From Juglans regia (taxonomy: Eukaryota; Streptophyta; Magnoliopsida; Fagales; Juglandaceae), in assembly GCF_001411555.2 (NCBI RefSeq), contig NC_049910.1:30413150-30477149 (forward strand): DNA of 64,000 nt. The letters run 5' to 3'. Positions 11,229 to 24,257 of this stretch are shown here, piece after piece. The notes below the pieces were generated by a model. The model did no database searches. It saw nothing but the letters and a program-made list of their open reading frames with translations, and had not been told where the DNA came from. Numbering within the stretch: position 1 is the stretch's first letter; each line of letters begins with the position of its first letter. Both the position numbers and the translations under genes were made by a program.

Positions 11229-11531
11229 CTGTTGTTTACTACGTTCTATCAATTTTTGTATTTTATTTTTAATATTTGTAACGAAAAATATTATGGAATA
11301 TTTTTATCGTTTTTTCATTTCAATTTTTAATCTTCTTTGATGTTATAGTTTTCAACTTTAATACTAAATCACTGCATTTCAAATATATATAAATCAATAA
11401 TATATATTTATATATTACAAAGTGTGTATATATAAATATATACAATTCAATTTTTTAGACTTGTTCACAAATTATGCACAATAAAAATACATAATTTTTA
11501 AATTAAAGTCATTTAATTTAAATTTACAATG

Positions 11532-11694
11532 AACGTTCGAACATTCGCATTGGCAAACATTTTACGTTCGAACGTAAAATTAATAACATTCGAACGGTTG
11601 CGCCAAAACATTTTACGTTCCAACGTAAACAGACATAACGTTCGAACGTATATGTGACGTTCGAACGCATATTTCCCATATGTTCGAATGTAAA
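11532..11694. promoter_or_regulatory. Palindrome cluster D, subterminal
   Basis: Seven exact or near copies of ACGTTCGAACGT occur between 120 and 285 bp from the CACTA terminus at 11815, about 300 bp after the stop of the plus-strand gene. This is the usual place for the subterminal repeats of a CACTA element. Confidence 0.75.
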
Positions 11695-11704
11695 AAAATC
11701 TCAT

Positions 11705-11815
11705 TCTATCTTTAGTGACGGTTTCCAAAAACTGTCACAGAAAATGCCTTTTAGTGACGGTCTAGGGACTGTCACAATTTCCCAACCGTCACTAAAAAGC
11801 AATTGTGTTGTAGTG
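11705..11815. repeat. CACTA right terminal region with subterminal hairpins
   Basis: On the minus strand the end begins CACTACAACACAATTGC, then TTTTTAGTGACGGTTGG. Alternating tagtgacggt and actgtcaca strings form three short inverted repeats. The terminus is at 11815. Confidence 0.75.
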
Positions 11816-12086
11816 AATCTAATAAAAAATATTATTATATCTAAAATTGTATATATAAATTGTGAATTACTACCCTTCAAAATTTCAGGCCAAAAACACC
11901 TCTGACATGAGTTTAGGCTTTTTGGCAGCTTCCAAAAATATTCTAGACATGATTCAGACTTTTTGACTTCACCCTAACATTGTCGGGGCGACCTCCGGTG
12001 CACCTGGGACTAACGCACTCAGGGGTGTTTTTAGAGTTTTTCCTTTCACAAATTTTAATACAAAACTAATTTAAAAAAGAAGTATT
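11816..12086. other. Intergenic, nothing recognised
   Basis: Short AT-rich stretch between the CACTA end and the next element. No gene, repeat or conserved motif is seen. Confidence 0.5.
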
Positions 12087-12094
12087 CAAAATTC

Positions 12095-13789
12095 TAGGGT
12101 ATACATAAACCAACCAAGTCGGCCGTCACTGGCGCAAACTAGAAGCCAAAGTCTAGAATTGGCCGAACCGGGAGAGAACCGATCGGCCAGCATTAGGAAA
12201 ATGTTAAAATCAACATTGGTCGATTTGGTCTAGATTTGAACTTGGTTCAAACTACAAAACCGGCCGATAATATATATTTAAATTATTCATGCATAAAATG
12301 ACGTCGTCGCTTTGCCCCAAAATTTTAGAAAACAATTATATGAAACGACACTATTTTGATCTAAGGTTTAATAACCCCGCCCCCTCCCTTGCCTCTTCTT
12401 CTTCTGGATTCTTCTTCAGTTCACTCACGCACAGCCCGCCGCCGCTCCCCTCCTCATTCACGGCGTTCACGTCCCTCGTTAAACCCCCGCATGTCTTTCA
12501 TCTCCCCAAGCTCTCTCATTTCTCCCCTCCCAAACTTCTCTCATCTCTCCAAGTTCCAACTTCCCTCTTCTCCTTTGAGTTTTCTGTTTTTCACCGCTTA
12601 CTATCATTTTTTGAGGTTTTCAATTTTCACATATTGATTTTTGAATATGTGATCTAGCCTTTTTATCTTATTCTTTTTTGCGTTTTAATTTGTAACAAAC
12701 TCGGTTTTGATGTTATCTTCATCTTTGATAATTATTTTTCATATTATTTAATGTCTAAATTATTTATCTGTATGTACGGTGGTTTTAAAAATCTTGGATC
12801 AAATTCTTGAGACCATGAACAATGATTCAAGAATGCAAGAAATATCTAATTGACAATTGTGTTGTAAAATTATTTTAAAATAAATTGTGGAAAGATGAGG
12901 GAGCTAAAATCTAAATTAGAGTTTTATATTTGTGATATTTGCCATGTTGCAAACTAGCATAATTGTGTTTATGTTTATTCTTTGTTTTTGTTTTGTCAAT
13001 TTTTTGTGTTTTGTAATTAATTATGTATTCCAATTTTAACATTTTAGATAGATTCATGTCAACTCCAATTGATGTTGATTTGAATGTACTAACCATTAAC
13101 TTGAGAGATGATTTGAGAGAGATCCAAACAGTACAAACACTGTTTTAGTATCTTGTAACCGATAAGTATAGCGAAGAGGTAGAATTTGGTAATGTTTTGA
13201 TCATTCAATATTCGTTTGCATTTACTAATTTAATTTTAGTATTTTTCACCATTCAAATTCTCTAATATTTGATGTTTTAATCTTATTAATGTTTCTATAT
13301 AGAGTTGGGAGCACAATTAAACGTCACAATCATTGAAAATTAAAGATTGAAGATGAGAATATCAAGAATTGTTGCAATTTATTTTCTTATATTTTTTAGT
13401 TAAATTGCTGTTTACGACAATTTATTTTTATTTATAATGTGCGTTAAACGTCTAATGGAGTTTTTATTTTTTTAAGTTATCTAGTAATTAGTATAGTGGT
13501 ATATACATAGTACTTATGCCATCATCATAGTACTATTTTACCATTGCTAATTAATTTTTTTTAACCGAAGGCTAACATTACAAATGAGATTAAAATTAGA
13601 ATGAAACTTGACTATTTAAAATGAGTTTTAAAAACTCGACAATTTAGGATTTGAAATCAACTCAGAAAAACTAGTCCAAAAAGATCTTTAATTGGACAAA
13701 AAAAATTAAAAAAAGCCCAACAACGAGAGCCTAAACCGGCCAGAATGGTCCTGCTAAAAGTAAACCGATCGGCTCGATTTTCAACCCTA
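12095..13789. mobile_element. Non-autonomous hAT element with 8-bp target duplication
   Basis: The element starts TAGGGT at 12095 and ends ACCCTA at 13789. It is flanked on both sides by CAAAATTC (12087-12094 and 13790-13797), a perfect 8-bp duplication typical of hAT insertion. Subterminal sequence on both sides is rich in cggcc and ccgatcgg strings. The 1.7-kb interior has a pyrimidine-rich, GC-rich leader-like patch (12370-12500), but no transposase domain was recognised, so it is probably an internally deleted derivative mobilised in trans. Confidence 0.82.
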
Positions 13790-13797
13790 CAAAATTC

Positions 13798-14546
13798 TCT
13801 CTCCTTTAACAAAACTTATTAATATTATATCTAAGAAATTTCTCAAATATTCTAATTTTTTTTTTTTTCCTGAAAATCAAGTAAACCAAATGTGACAAAA
13901 CCCTCCTAAACTAATGAGGAAAATGTAATATTATGTATGAAAAACCTAATCTGCAGCCTATTTGTTTGTTCTTAATGAATCTTAAAGAATCGCAAGAACG
14001 AAACAGTTCACAACAGCCAACAACAGGAAAGAGAGACGTCCAAAGTATGTAATGGGTGATGCTACACCCCATACAGACAATTCTACCTATTTTTTCCACC
14101 AAATGGTGTAATTTGTTTTTTTTTTTTCAAATATTTTTTAAATCCATTTAAATATTTTTAAAAATAAAAAAAATCACAAAATCATTAAAAAAAAAATTCC
14201 TTAATCATTAAGTAAAAAGATAAAAAACAAATGTACAAAATATCAGTGTATCTACCATTTCTTGTAATTTAATAGAAAGAATCGCAAACATTTATTGTGA
14301 TGAAATTAGGACAATTTTTCTTGACTTGACTTGACTTGAGTTGATTTGAAGAGGAAAAATCAAAGACTTGACTTGGATTAACATGACAACCCCCCCCCCC
14401 CGGGCAAGCTTTTAGTTTTACCAAAAACCTCTTGCTGAATGATTTGTTGAAAGTTTTTGTCCCACACTAGATTTCATTTCTCTTTGCCATTTGACTTCCC
14501 TTTGCAGTTCCGTCCACCGATGTCAACCATCAGCTCCTCCACCACT
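13798..14546. other. Non-coding, nothing recognised
   Basis: AT-rich sequence with a C11 run near 14391-14401 and a gacttgacttgactt stretch near 14320. No open reading frame of known type is seen. Confidence 0.5.
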
Positions 14547-15674
14547 CACTAAAAGAAAAATAGTCTTTCTCAACGGCAAAAATCACCCGAAATAACCCCT
14601 AAAATTTGATCTTTCTCAATGATTTTTACTACGCCGAATGCTTGTGGCAATTGTCTGCTCAGTTATAAGTTAAACCAGTGAACTACAAAAATCGCCACAA
14701 ATAGTTATTTTTTCCGGCGATTTTTTTACGCCGCAATTATTCAAAAAATCGCTAGATAAGGGCTTCTCGTTTAATTTTAAATTATTGAGAAAAATTAATT
14801 GCGACGATATATATCATCGCAAAAAGTTAAAAAAATGCCAGAAAAGCCTCGATATTTTTGCAGTGATTTTCAATGATCGTTGCAATTATATTGTTAAAGT
14901 GAGTAATTCTCGTTGCAAAAGAATATTTGCGGCGATATGTAGTCACTGCAAATATGCGTATATGAGTAAAAAAAATTATTTTTGACGAAACTCGCCGAAA
15001 ATGATGTTTCAGAAAAGAAAAAAAACAAATACACAAAACCGAATAAATAAAAATATAATACACATTCAAATTATATTCACTATGAAATTTCTTGGTGGCC
15101 ACACAAAGCTCAAGCTATATAAATTGCAATTTAGTATTTATATCAAACTGATATAAATACCACTGCAACCATTTGATCCATTTAATATTTCTGCCATAGA
15201 CATGCAAACATCAATCTTACAATTGTATATAAAATGCATCAGTATACACAATATGTTATAGATAAATCGCATGTTCCTACCATTATTTCCCATAACAGCA
15301 AATAACATTGGAATTTAATAAGTGATGTTCAATTATCACTTACGAATATACTCCATATATGACTTACGCATTGAATAACATTAACTATCACATATACATT
15401 GACAAATGAAGTTTCAAATTTACCTTGCAACAAGTTGTACAATATGACATTACAAAGCTATTAGTCCAGTTTATATATTAAACTTTTTGGCATAGTTACT
15501 TAGTATTTAACAATTGATTTTATTTACTTCTCTACTGGGGTTATTTGAGTTGTTCCTCAATCTGAATCTCTCTGAGAACTGGTCATAGTGGTCTATATGC
15601 TTGTCTGAAGGGAGCACAAAAACCCAACAAGCTTACATGCCTTACTTAAGGTTTTAACCCTCTGATTTACAAGC

Positions 15675-15675
<1 letters not shown>

Positions 15676-15708
<33 letters not shown>

Positions 15709-15710
15709 AA
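15676..15710. repeat. (TA)n(CA)n microsatellite
   Basis: tatatatata followed by acacacacac in a single run. No associated gene. Confidence 0.9.
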
Positions 15711-16794
15711 TAGCAAAATGAAGAGAATGACACGATCCATTAGCTCTAATAGATTTTTGAACAAGACAGAGAGTAATCATTTACCTGCATAACCATCCAC
15801 TAAGGTCAACTTCTATGTTTTTGACAATTCGGATGCATCTCTTGGTTATTTGTTTGATGGGATCCACTCCAGAAATCCTTCCAGCTGCAACACCTTTTTT
15901 TTAATGCTCCACATATTTTTCTCTTCAGAACATTTTCTGGCAATATGACCAGTACAGTACCACATTATGCATAAGCAAATAGGATGGCACATCAAACTCT
16001 ACCACACCAAACTCAACATGTGTATGGGGGTTACACCATTGCACTTATTAATAAAGTTTCTTAATTAAAAAATAAATAAAGGGAAACTCAATAACAGAAT
16101 TTAAGCAAAACACACCCTCATGGCTTGTTGCACCAAGAAAGCCCCTCTCCAAATATACATCTTCATATATGACTGGTTTTTGATTGATGACAGTCTATTC
16201 AACTCTAAATTAATTTGGAAAGTAATTGTCAACAAAATTCATCCAGCAAAAGAGATGAATTTTAAGTTTGATGTCATAACCACAAGCTCATATTGATTGG
16301 TTATACTAATGTAAACTAAAGACCATGGCATATCTACTTTTCTCTAAATTAAACCCATGGTATTTTCCCCTTTCATATTCATGCTTCTTCTTTTTTATTT
16401 CTTTTTTATTTATTGATAAAAAAGAAATAGCACAGGACCAAGAATAAGACTCAAGTCTCATACCCATCATGTACTTGCCCATTAAAACCTAAGACTTCTA
16501 CAACTGCACCAGACAATGAAACTCCCTTTTGTTGCAACCATTGAAAAATAAGCATATAATGAGTATCAAGTAAAGTGTCATGTTCCCATAAAAAATAAAA
16601 AATAAAAAATAAAAACAAAAAGTAAAGTGTCATGTAGGCTGCATGAATTATTTCATCGAAAAGAAAACACAGAATGTTTATACCATCACAAAAGTACACC
16701 AAGACAAATGATTTTTTGTACTATCAGCAAAAGAACTAGAAAAAAGATGAGCAATATTTTCAGAAACAATCAGGTTCCTCAATAACTTACCCAA

Positions 16795-16820
16795 ATAAAA
16801 TAAAATAAAATAAAATAAAA
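16795..16820. repeat. (AAAAT)n short tandem repeat
   Basis: Five or so aaaat units in tandem. No associated gene. Confidence 0.85.
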
Positions 16821-17248
16821 CTTAAAAATAGGTAGAATTATGGCTAGATCACTTGGTCAAGAATAGTCTTTATCAAACCGGATGTACTTGAATAAAGAAA
16901 GCACGCACATTAACAAAAAAATATTAGAAGTGGGAATTATGTTATAGAGAGAGAAAGAGAGCTTGGTATATGCTTTTGCATATTTAATTGGCTTCTAACT
17001 CTTTATGACCATAAAAACTTTTGATCAAAGACAAAATTTCTGTATTAGTAAGTCTACTTCTACAAGAAACACACAATGGGATCACACAATTTGAAACAAC
17101 AAACAAAAATTTAATATGCTTAAGTATATTTGAGCTGAATAGAGGAAGAGAAAAAAATTAATTGCTACTTGTCCTTACCAAATTCATCCTGCAACTTTCT
17201 TTTATGATGCTCATTTAGGAACAATGTTTCATCATAAAGAAGCCTTTT

Positions 17249-17419
17249 CACTTGTGATTTAAAAAGTTTGATAAGAAACATATAACAAAACAAGCCAAAT
17301 ACAATCAAATATATTCATTCAATCCAAATACAGGAGAAATTTTTTTATGAGATTGTGAGAATATAACTTGGCGTGGAGTGGTGGCTCGGGAGGGAGTGAG
17401 AGCTGGTGGCCGTGGGTTA
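17249..17419 (+). repeat. Direct repeat, copy 1 (about 170 bp)
   Basis: It runs from the gatttaaaaagtttgataag string to agctggtggccgtgggt. It matches 18970-19139 with a few substitutions. This copy stops at the GC-rich boundary, whereas the second copy continues into a GC-rich patch. Confidence 0.85.
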
Positions 17420-18580
17420 AAATCATTCAATCCAACCAGTCAGGATTAAAAAAAATCATTCATCTGAAAATAAATGTATGTGTAGTCAGCAAAATCAAGA
17501 AAGAGAAGGATGTAGTAGACAAACTCTACTTGGGATCTATGCTATCTTTAAACCATACCCTATCATATATTTATATAAGAGACTCTAGTTGAATCATCAC
17601 ACATAGCAAAAACTTCATTAGATAACCAAAGAGCATTTTTACAACATGTAGATAGTCTACACATTATGAACCAAAACTTAGTCAAGATATAAATAGACAC
17701 AAGTGCATGTAGAAGATACATATTCATTACTTCTACTACCCTTTCATGCAACCAAATAATAAGGCACCAAAATAAAACCACATCAGTCAAAACTTAAAAA
17801 CAAAAAGTTCAAAAACCTTCAAAGCTAATCCAATTAAGATGGCACAAAGAAATGCAATAGTAGTTAGTTTTATTTATATTATGTTTTGAATATAACTGGG
17901 TGTAAGAAACTCTATCTCTTAAACCACATACCTATGTTATGAAACTGGAAGGAAAAAAACAAGAGAAGAAAGATTAATGGTTCACCTGCACAAAGTCAAC
18001 ATTCAAGAATAATAATTGGTACAAAGCCTAGAGTGCAGCTCCGCTAGCTGCCACAATCTACATATGCATCAACATCTTTCTCTAATAGTATTGCTTTCTT
18101 TTCCTTTCTACAATTAATTTTTTCTTAAAAAAAGGCACAAGTTGAAATGGAGGTAGTGAAGGTAAAAATGTGAATAGAAAATGGAGTGCATAAAGGAGTG
18201 GAGAAAATTTATAGGAACTTCAAACTGAAATTGGAGTGCAAGAAATTTTTTGGGCCAAAAGCCAATTGTGTTTAATTGGTAGCTCGTCCAAGTAACCCTC
18301 TTCTTGTTTGTTTAACCATCCTCTCATCATATGCTAGACTGATTATTATATATGTGTGTCCCTCTTTTCTTCATCTATAATATCAAGGAAGATAGAACGA
18401 GTTTCTATTATTATCTTTTATTATTATATTAGTTTGTTTATCTTTTATTATTATATTAATTGAACTAATTTTTTAATTCATTCATTTATTTTTCCCCTAA
18501 GAAATATAGCTATGTCTAAAAACAAAGTTTAAACATATCAAGGAATATAGAAACTATAATGGTCAGTTGCAAGCATACAA

Positions 18581-18582
<2 letters not shown>

Positions 18583-18614
<32 letters not shown>

Positions 18615-18640
18615 TGAGAGAGAGAGAGAGAGAGAGAGAT
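18583..18640. repeat. (TA)n(GA)n microsatellite
   Basis: A tatatatata run passes into a long gagagaga run with one interruption (gtgag). Confidence 0.9.
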
Positions 18641-18969
18641 CTTAATTAACCTTCCAAGATAAACTTCACATAGAGAGAGAATATAACATATCAGCATAAT
18701 ATATGACGAAATCAAGTCCTCGTGACTCTTCCATAAGATCTTTATAGATACAAAGCACTACATTTTTATTGGCATAATCAAAACATTCTCCCACGTTCTT
18801 TTGTTGTTCTTCTAACCATTAAGCAAAATAGTAGGATTAACAACTACTCTAATTGAGGCCTTATACCTACAAGAAGCTCCTCAACGAACCCTAATCGAGG
18901 AGATGGCCCTTTGTCACACTCGGGTCAAGATCCCCTGAGATTTTGAAATATATAACAAAACAAGTCTCT

Positions 18970-19139
18970 GTCACCTGAGATTTAAAAAGTTTGATAAGAC
19001 ACATATAACAAAACAAGCTAAATACAATCAAATATGTTCATTCAATCCAAATAAAGGAGAAATTTCTTTATGAGATTGTGAGAACAGAACTTGGCGTGGA
19101 GTGGTGGCTAGGGAGGGAGGGAGAGCTGGTGGCCGTGGG
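18970..19139 (+). repeat. Direct repeat, copy 2 (about 170 bp)
   Basis: Partner of 17249-17419. The same order of strings (acatataacaaaacaagc, tttatgagattgtgaga, cttggcgtggagtggtggct) is kept. It leads into the GC-rich patch 19140-19480. Confidence 0.85.
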
Positions 19140-19804
19140 CTGTGAACAGAGCAAGGGAGAGCCTCGGGTTGCTAGGCTAAGCGTGGAGGAGAAGGGGGCT
19201 CCGATGGAGGACTGACGACGGCGTCGAGGTGTGGGTGGAGGCGAACAGCACCCCTAGCGGCGGTGATATAGATAAATTTGAGAGAGAGAGAGAGAGAGGT
19301 GAGGCCAGAAAGAGATTGGCGTGGGAGCAGGGGAGAAGGAGGGGGTGGCCATCGAAGTAAGGTGGCAGTGGAGTGGTGGGGTCGTTGGCGACAAGCTGTG
19401 CGTGTGGAGGCTTGAGGGAGATGAGGGATTGGGGAGAGAGAGGGGGGGAAGGGGGACGGGGGAGACGGCTGGAGGGAAAGAAATGAGGAGAAAATTTAAC
19501 GCGCAGCTTTTAAATTTTATTAGCTTTTCCAGCGCTTTTGAGTCACTGCTAATAAGCTTTAATTGGCCGCATATGTTTTTACGGCGACAATGTTCACCGT
19601 AAATATTATCTATTGCCGCGCTTTTTCTAATCGACGAAAATTTAATGCCGCAACAGTCCACGTTCTCTTGTTGCGAATGTATCAAGGAATAAGGGTCCAG
19701 GATTTGGTATAATTTCATACCTAATATGGAGTAGTGAACTTCTCTAATCAAGATTTTAAAATAGAGGGTTGGAGTGGATGTAAGTCTTGCTTTAGTTTGG
19801 ATGT

Positions 19805-20141
19805 AAGCCAGGTCACTGGCCTTAGCTACTGCCGAGCTCTATTGCATGCGTATGTTATTTCGAGAATTAAATATTGTTCTTGCTAAATGTCCAGTGATTT
19901 GGTGCGACAACATAGGAGCAATTGCCTTGGCTTCTAATCCAGTCTTCCATGATAGAACAAAGCATATTGAAGTGGAGTATCACTTTGTGAAGAAAAGGTT
20001 GTGAACAAAGATGTTCAAGTATGTCATATTTCAACAGAAGATCAGATTGCAGATGTGTTTACTAATGGACATACATCCTTAAGATTTAAGTTCTTAAGAT
20101 CCAAACTGGTGATCTGCTTGCTGCCCATCAGTTTGCAGGGG
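19805..20141 (+). pseudogene. Ty1/copia RNase H C-terminal remnant
   Basis: In shifting frames the copia RNase H end can be read: a damaged ALATAEL start, then VIWCDNIGAIALASNPVFHD, RTKHIEVEYHFVKK, and STEDQIADVFTNGH. These match the D-containing and H-containing blocks of Ty1/copia RNase H. At least one frameshift lies just after VKKRL (a TGA occurs there), and everything upstream of the RNase H domain is missing. It ends at a short purine run (gcagggg) before the LTR at 20142. The fragment is non-functional. Confidence 0.8.
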
Positions 20142-20343
20142 TGTTAGCATGAACAAATCAAATCAGTTGCAGCAATGTCAAAACAGAATCTTGAATACTT
20201 GAAATTTGAATTGTAACAATCATTTTTAGTTTGATAAGATAATTTGTTAGATATCCTTGTAAAGTTGAATTCTTTTGTAACTACAACTCTATAAATATAC
20301 GAATCCTTCAGTGAGTAAGGTATCCAAAACCTATTCCAACACA
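20142..20343 (+). repeat. Copia 3' LTR (about 202 bp)
   Basis: It starts TGTTAGCATG directly after a polypurine tract and ends with CAACACA. The size and position fit the 3' LTR of the copia remnant before it. The 5' LTR is not found, so the right edge is approximate. Confidence 0.6.
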
Positions 20344-20504
20344 ATTTATTTTATCTGTGTATGCATTTCTCTGGTTTATCTTACAAGTACTTCTTTGATA
20401 AGTCTATCAAAGGTTAAGTTGTGTTAAATGGTTCAAACTCTAATCTTTTCTAGATTATGTTACTCTCGAAATTGTTTGATTTTAAAGCCATAGCTCTTGC
20501 ATAA

Positions 20505-21192
<688 letters not shown>

Positions 21193-21261
21193 AATCATGC
21201 CTTAAATACATCTCTGCTTATTTGGATGGCTTACTGAATATTTGTTACACCTTCCTTACTT

Positions 21262-24257
21262 TTCTTTTTTAAGAAGAGAATATTATCCCAATTTTATTGG
21301 TAACCCTTACTTATGGCAGAAGAAAACCATAGTTAAAAACAAACACCTAGGGGTTACAAATAGACATGAAAGACCAAACCCAAGCATCAAAATAAACCAG
21401 TAACATCGAACCACTTATACAAACCACGCCTCCACAAATGACAGCAAAGAGCAAGAGAGCCAATTAATACATTTCGCATCTGCAGCAAGTCCAAACCTTC
21501 AGCTTCACAATTTTCCTCCAACATAAGGCAAACCGACTTTATCCATTTTCATGTACCCCTTCACAGAATGAGGCAAGCTACCATAGTCACTCCACCTTCT
21601 CGATACACCTTCTGCACCCATCTTCAACATATAATCTGCCACCGTATTCACTTCCCAATATATATGCCAGATACAGTAGTTGAACGTAACCCGAATCTCC
21701 ATAATCTCCTCCCAATAATCCTCTAGGTACCACACTCCACATCTAGCCTTGTTGATCCATTGAACAACCAAATCAGAGTCCATATCAATTTCAAGCCAAG
21801 TAACTCCTAACCGCTGGCATAGCTTTAGACCATTTAATAAAGCTTTCAATTCTGCTGAATTATTAGTACCTTGCCCAAGAGAATGAGAAAAGGCCACCAA
21901 AAGATCAGCTTTGTGGTTCTGCAAAATCCCTCCCGCTTCGAACCTACCAGGATTCCCCAAGCAACACCCATCTACATTAAGTTTATGCCTACCAGGTTGT
22001 GGTTTATCACAAGTAACCTTGCAAAGCAACCTCCCTTTGGTTGACGAATTGAAATATTAAGATCATGTAGAATAATTTCATCCCCTTTGGTTAATTTCTT
22101 TGCCTCCTGCAATTTCATAGCCACCCATCCAACCCAATATTTTATGCCTCTCCATGTTGTTTCCACTGACTTGGCTTTCCCTTCCATTCTTTTAGTACAC
22201 CCCCAGGTCAACAATTTCCATGTGACAATAGAAGGAAGAAGACCTATAATAGAACCAACATGTGAAGTCGCTCTATCTCTACGGAACCAATGCTCCACAA
22301 TTTCACGCCAACTTTCAAACCGCATTATCCTGATTCCCACATGAGTAGCACATTTTCTCCATATCGCAGTTGCAAACTCAACCTTGGCCAGGACATGATT
22401 CAAGTCTTCATATTTCCCATCTACACAACATTCACATTTAGATACAATCGGGATTCCCACCCGTCTCAGCCGATCATCCACACTAAGACAAGCATTATAG
22501 GCCTTCTAAAAATTGATCAAAATATTTTTTGGGAGTGAGGCATGCTAGACCCAATTTACCCAAGGCAATTCCGCAGATTTAACACGAAAACAAGTCCGTG
22601 CCTATTTAGAACTGAAACTTCCATTCTGTGACCTGCGTTACCTCCCAAATAAGAATATCATCTCCTGATTGTTTCTTACCCAACGCCTCTAAAACTTCCT
22701 CCAATTTATCAAGCCCCACAAGTTGGGCAATTTAATTTTCATCCTAGCCATTCTCTACCACCACTTCCTTTACATGTAAGTCTAGATACCCCACCACATT
22801 TATTTGATAACAAAGAGATCCTGAGTCAAGCCATTTATCCTTCCCAAAAATAAAAAAAATGCATCCCTTTGCTTAATTTTCCAATGAGAATACTACAACA
22901 CATCCAGGATACATCTAGCAACCATTTTCCATGTGCGTGTACCACTAGAAGAGGCCACCAAAGATATATGGGTATTCTTAACAATCTTCATGTGTAGAGA
23001 CTTCTGACCTTCTTGGAGATTTCTAAAGCCCAATTCCACCTTCCTGCGTAGGTGAACAAATCTTCCCCCAAGCAACCCACTTTTTCTTCTCTTTCCCCTC
23101 CGACACTCCCAAAAAAAAAAGTGCTAAGAAGCCGATTTATACTTGAAATTACTATCTTTGGAATATGAATACTTGCTAGCAAATGAATGGGAAGGCTCAT
23201 GAGCACATGACGAAGGAGAAGAACCTGAGAGCCCTTAGAAAGAATTTCCTCTTCCACCTGGCCAACTTGTCCCGGATCCGAGTAATAAGGTCTTCCAAAT
23301 CACGAACCTTCAATCTCCTAGACACAATTGGAGCACCAAGGTATGTGAAGGAAAAGAACCTTGAGGAAACCCAGTTTGCCTTAGAATCATCCTTCTTCGA
23401 TGGGACGGGATTTTTTTTTGGAGAAGAAAATACAAGATTTTTCCTTACTCACCACTTGTCCAGGTATGTGAAGGATGATCGACTTCCATTAGCAAATATT
23501 ACAATGTCATCTACATACAACAAATGAGAGATAAGAGAGTACCTCAAGGTTGAAAAAATTGTCCAACTCGGCCTTGTGAAAACCCCTGTTTCAGAAGTCT
23601 AGACAAAATCTCTTCAACCATAATGAAAAGATATGGTGATAGAGGATCTCCCTGTCTCAGACCTCTTCCTCCTTTGAAAAATCCCTTAGCCATACCATTC
23701 ATTACAACTGAGAACCATGGAGTGGTAACACATTGTCTAACCAACTGACAAACAGTAGAGGAAAAGCCAAAAGAAACCAGCAGGTGAAAAAGAAACTCCC
23801 ACTCAACACTGTCATAAGCCTTGGCCATATCAATTTTCAACAAAACATTCCCTCCCCTACAAGGCTTATTAATACTGTGAATCATCTCCTGAGTGAGGCT
23901 AATATTTTCAAAAATATTGCGGTCTGGTATGAAGGCACCTTGCTCCATAGAAACAATCCTAGGAAGCATGCAAGAAATACATCTAACCAACAATTTAGAG
24001 CAAACTTCATAAACTACCGAGCACAAACTAATCGGCCGAACTTTATCAAACCCCGTGGGACTTTCCATCTTAAGAATAAGAACCACAAATGAAGAAGAAT
24101 AAAAATGAGGAAGAGGAGTACCTTGAAAAAAATCACAAACCGCCTCAACCACATCAAAACCAACAATCTCCCAACATGATTGAAGAAAACCAGAGCCAAA
24201 CCCATCCGGACCTGGGCTACTATCTGCTGCAATAGAAAACATCACTCTTTAATTTCT
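21262..24257 (-). mobile_element. Plant L1-type LINE, 5'-truncated
   Basis: Minus-strand non-LTR retroelement. Its 3' end is marked by an A-rich stretch on the minus strand (tttctttttt at 21261-21270 on the plus strand). Reverse transcriptase, a zinc-binding region and RNase H are all recognisable, but the endonuclease is missing. The 5' side stops at 24257, where a hAT-like end begins. It is either a usual 5' truncation or the result of that hAT insertion. Confidence 0.8.
21505..24257 (-). pseudogene. LINE reverse transcriptase-RNase H, broken
   Basis: From 24245 down to 23544 one open stretch gives the reverse transcriptase start: SPGPDGFGSGF, KVRPISLCSVVYEV, GAFIPDRNIFEN, LKIDMAKAYDSVEWEF and GLRQGDPLSPYLFIM. 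The catalytic YVDD follows near 23505-23516 in a different frame. The thumb region (23257-22988), a zf-RVT-like Cys block (22481-22200, CECCVDGKYEDLNHVL) and a C-terminal RNase H (22029-21505: LNVDGCCLGNPG, NNSAELKALLNGL, EIDMDSDLVVQWI) come next. Frame changes and stops between these blocks make it inactive. Confidence 0.88.

Larger units (their letters stand above)
1..11815 (-). mobile_element. CACTA (En/Spm-like) transposon, left end outside window
   Basis: The right terminus reads, on the minus strand, CACTACAACACAATTGC, beginning at 11815. This is a CACTA-type end, and it is followed on the plus strand by AAT as the possible 3-bp target duplication. Moving leftward there are short subterminal repeats, a plus-strand gene at 10044-11228, clustered ACGTTCGAACGT palindromes, and then two minus-strand transposase genes. 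The left terminal repeat is not in the window, so the element is at least 11.8 kb. That everything from 1 to 11815 is one element is inferred from the palindrome being shared by the two gene units. A junction of two related elements inside the AT-rich stretch 7015-9060 cannot be excluded. Confidence 0.7.
14547..19675. mobile_element. Possible degenerate CACTA-like non-autonomous element
   Basis: The left edge reads CACTAAAAGAAAAATAG, close to a common plant CACTA end, followed by subterminal strings of the gccgcaa/gcggcga type (14640-15000). Similar strings recur at 19560-19655, and the proposed right edge (tctcttgttgcg, ending about 19675) resembles a mutated TCTTGTAGTG. Neither a clean terminal repeat nor a matching target duplication is visible. 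The 4.4-kb interior is AT-rich and intron-like with no recognised coding region. A GC-rich patch at 19080-19480 resembles a captured 5' gene region, but no protein could be identified. Confidence 0.35.

Noticed and set aside
12289..12657. Ser/Pro-rich frames of 82-122 codons inside the hAT derivative
   Set aside because: Pyrimidine-rich low-complexity translation in two overlapping frames; more likely a leader than a protein.
19254..19751. 165-codon minus-strand frame over the GC-rich patch
   Set aside because: Composition-driven Pro/Ser-rich reading that crosses the proposed element edge, with no recognisable domain.
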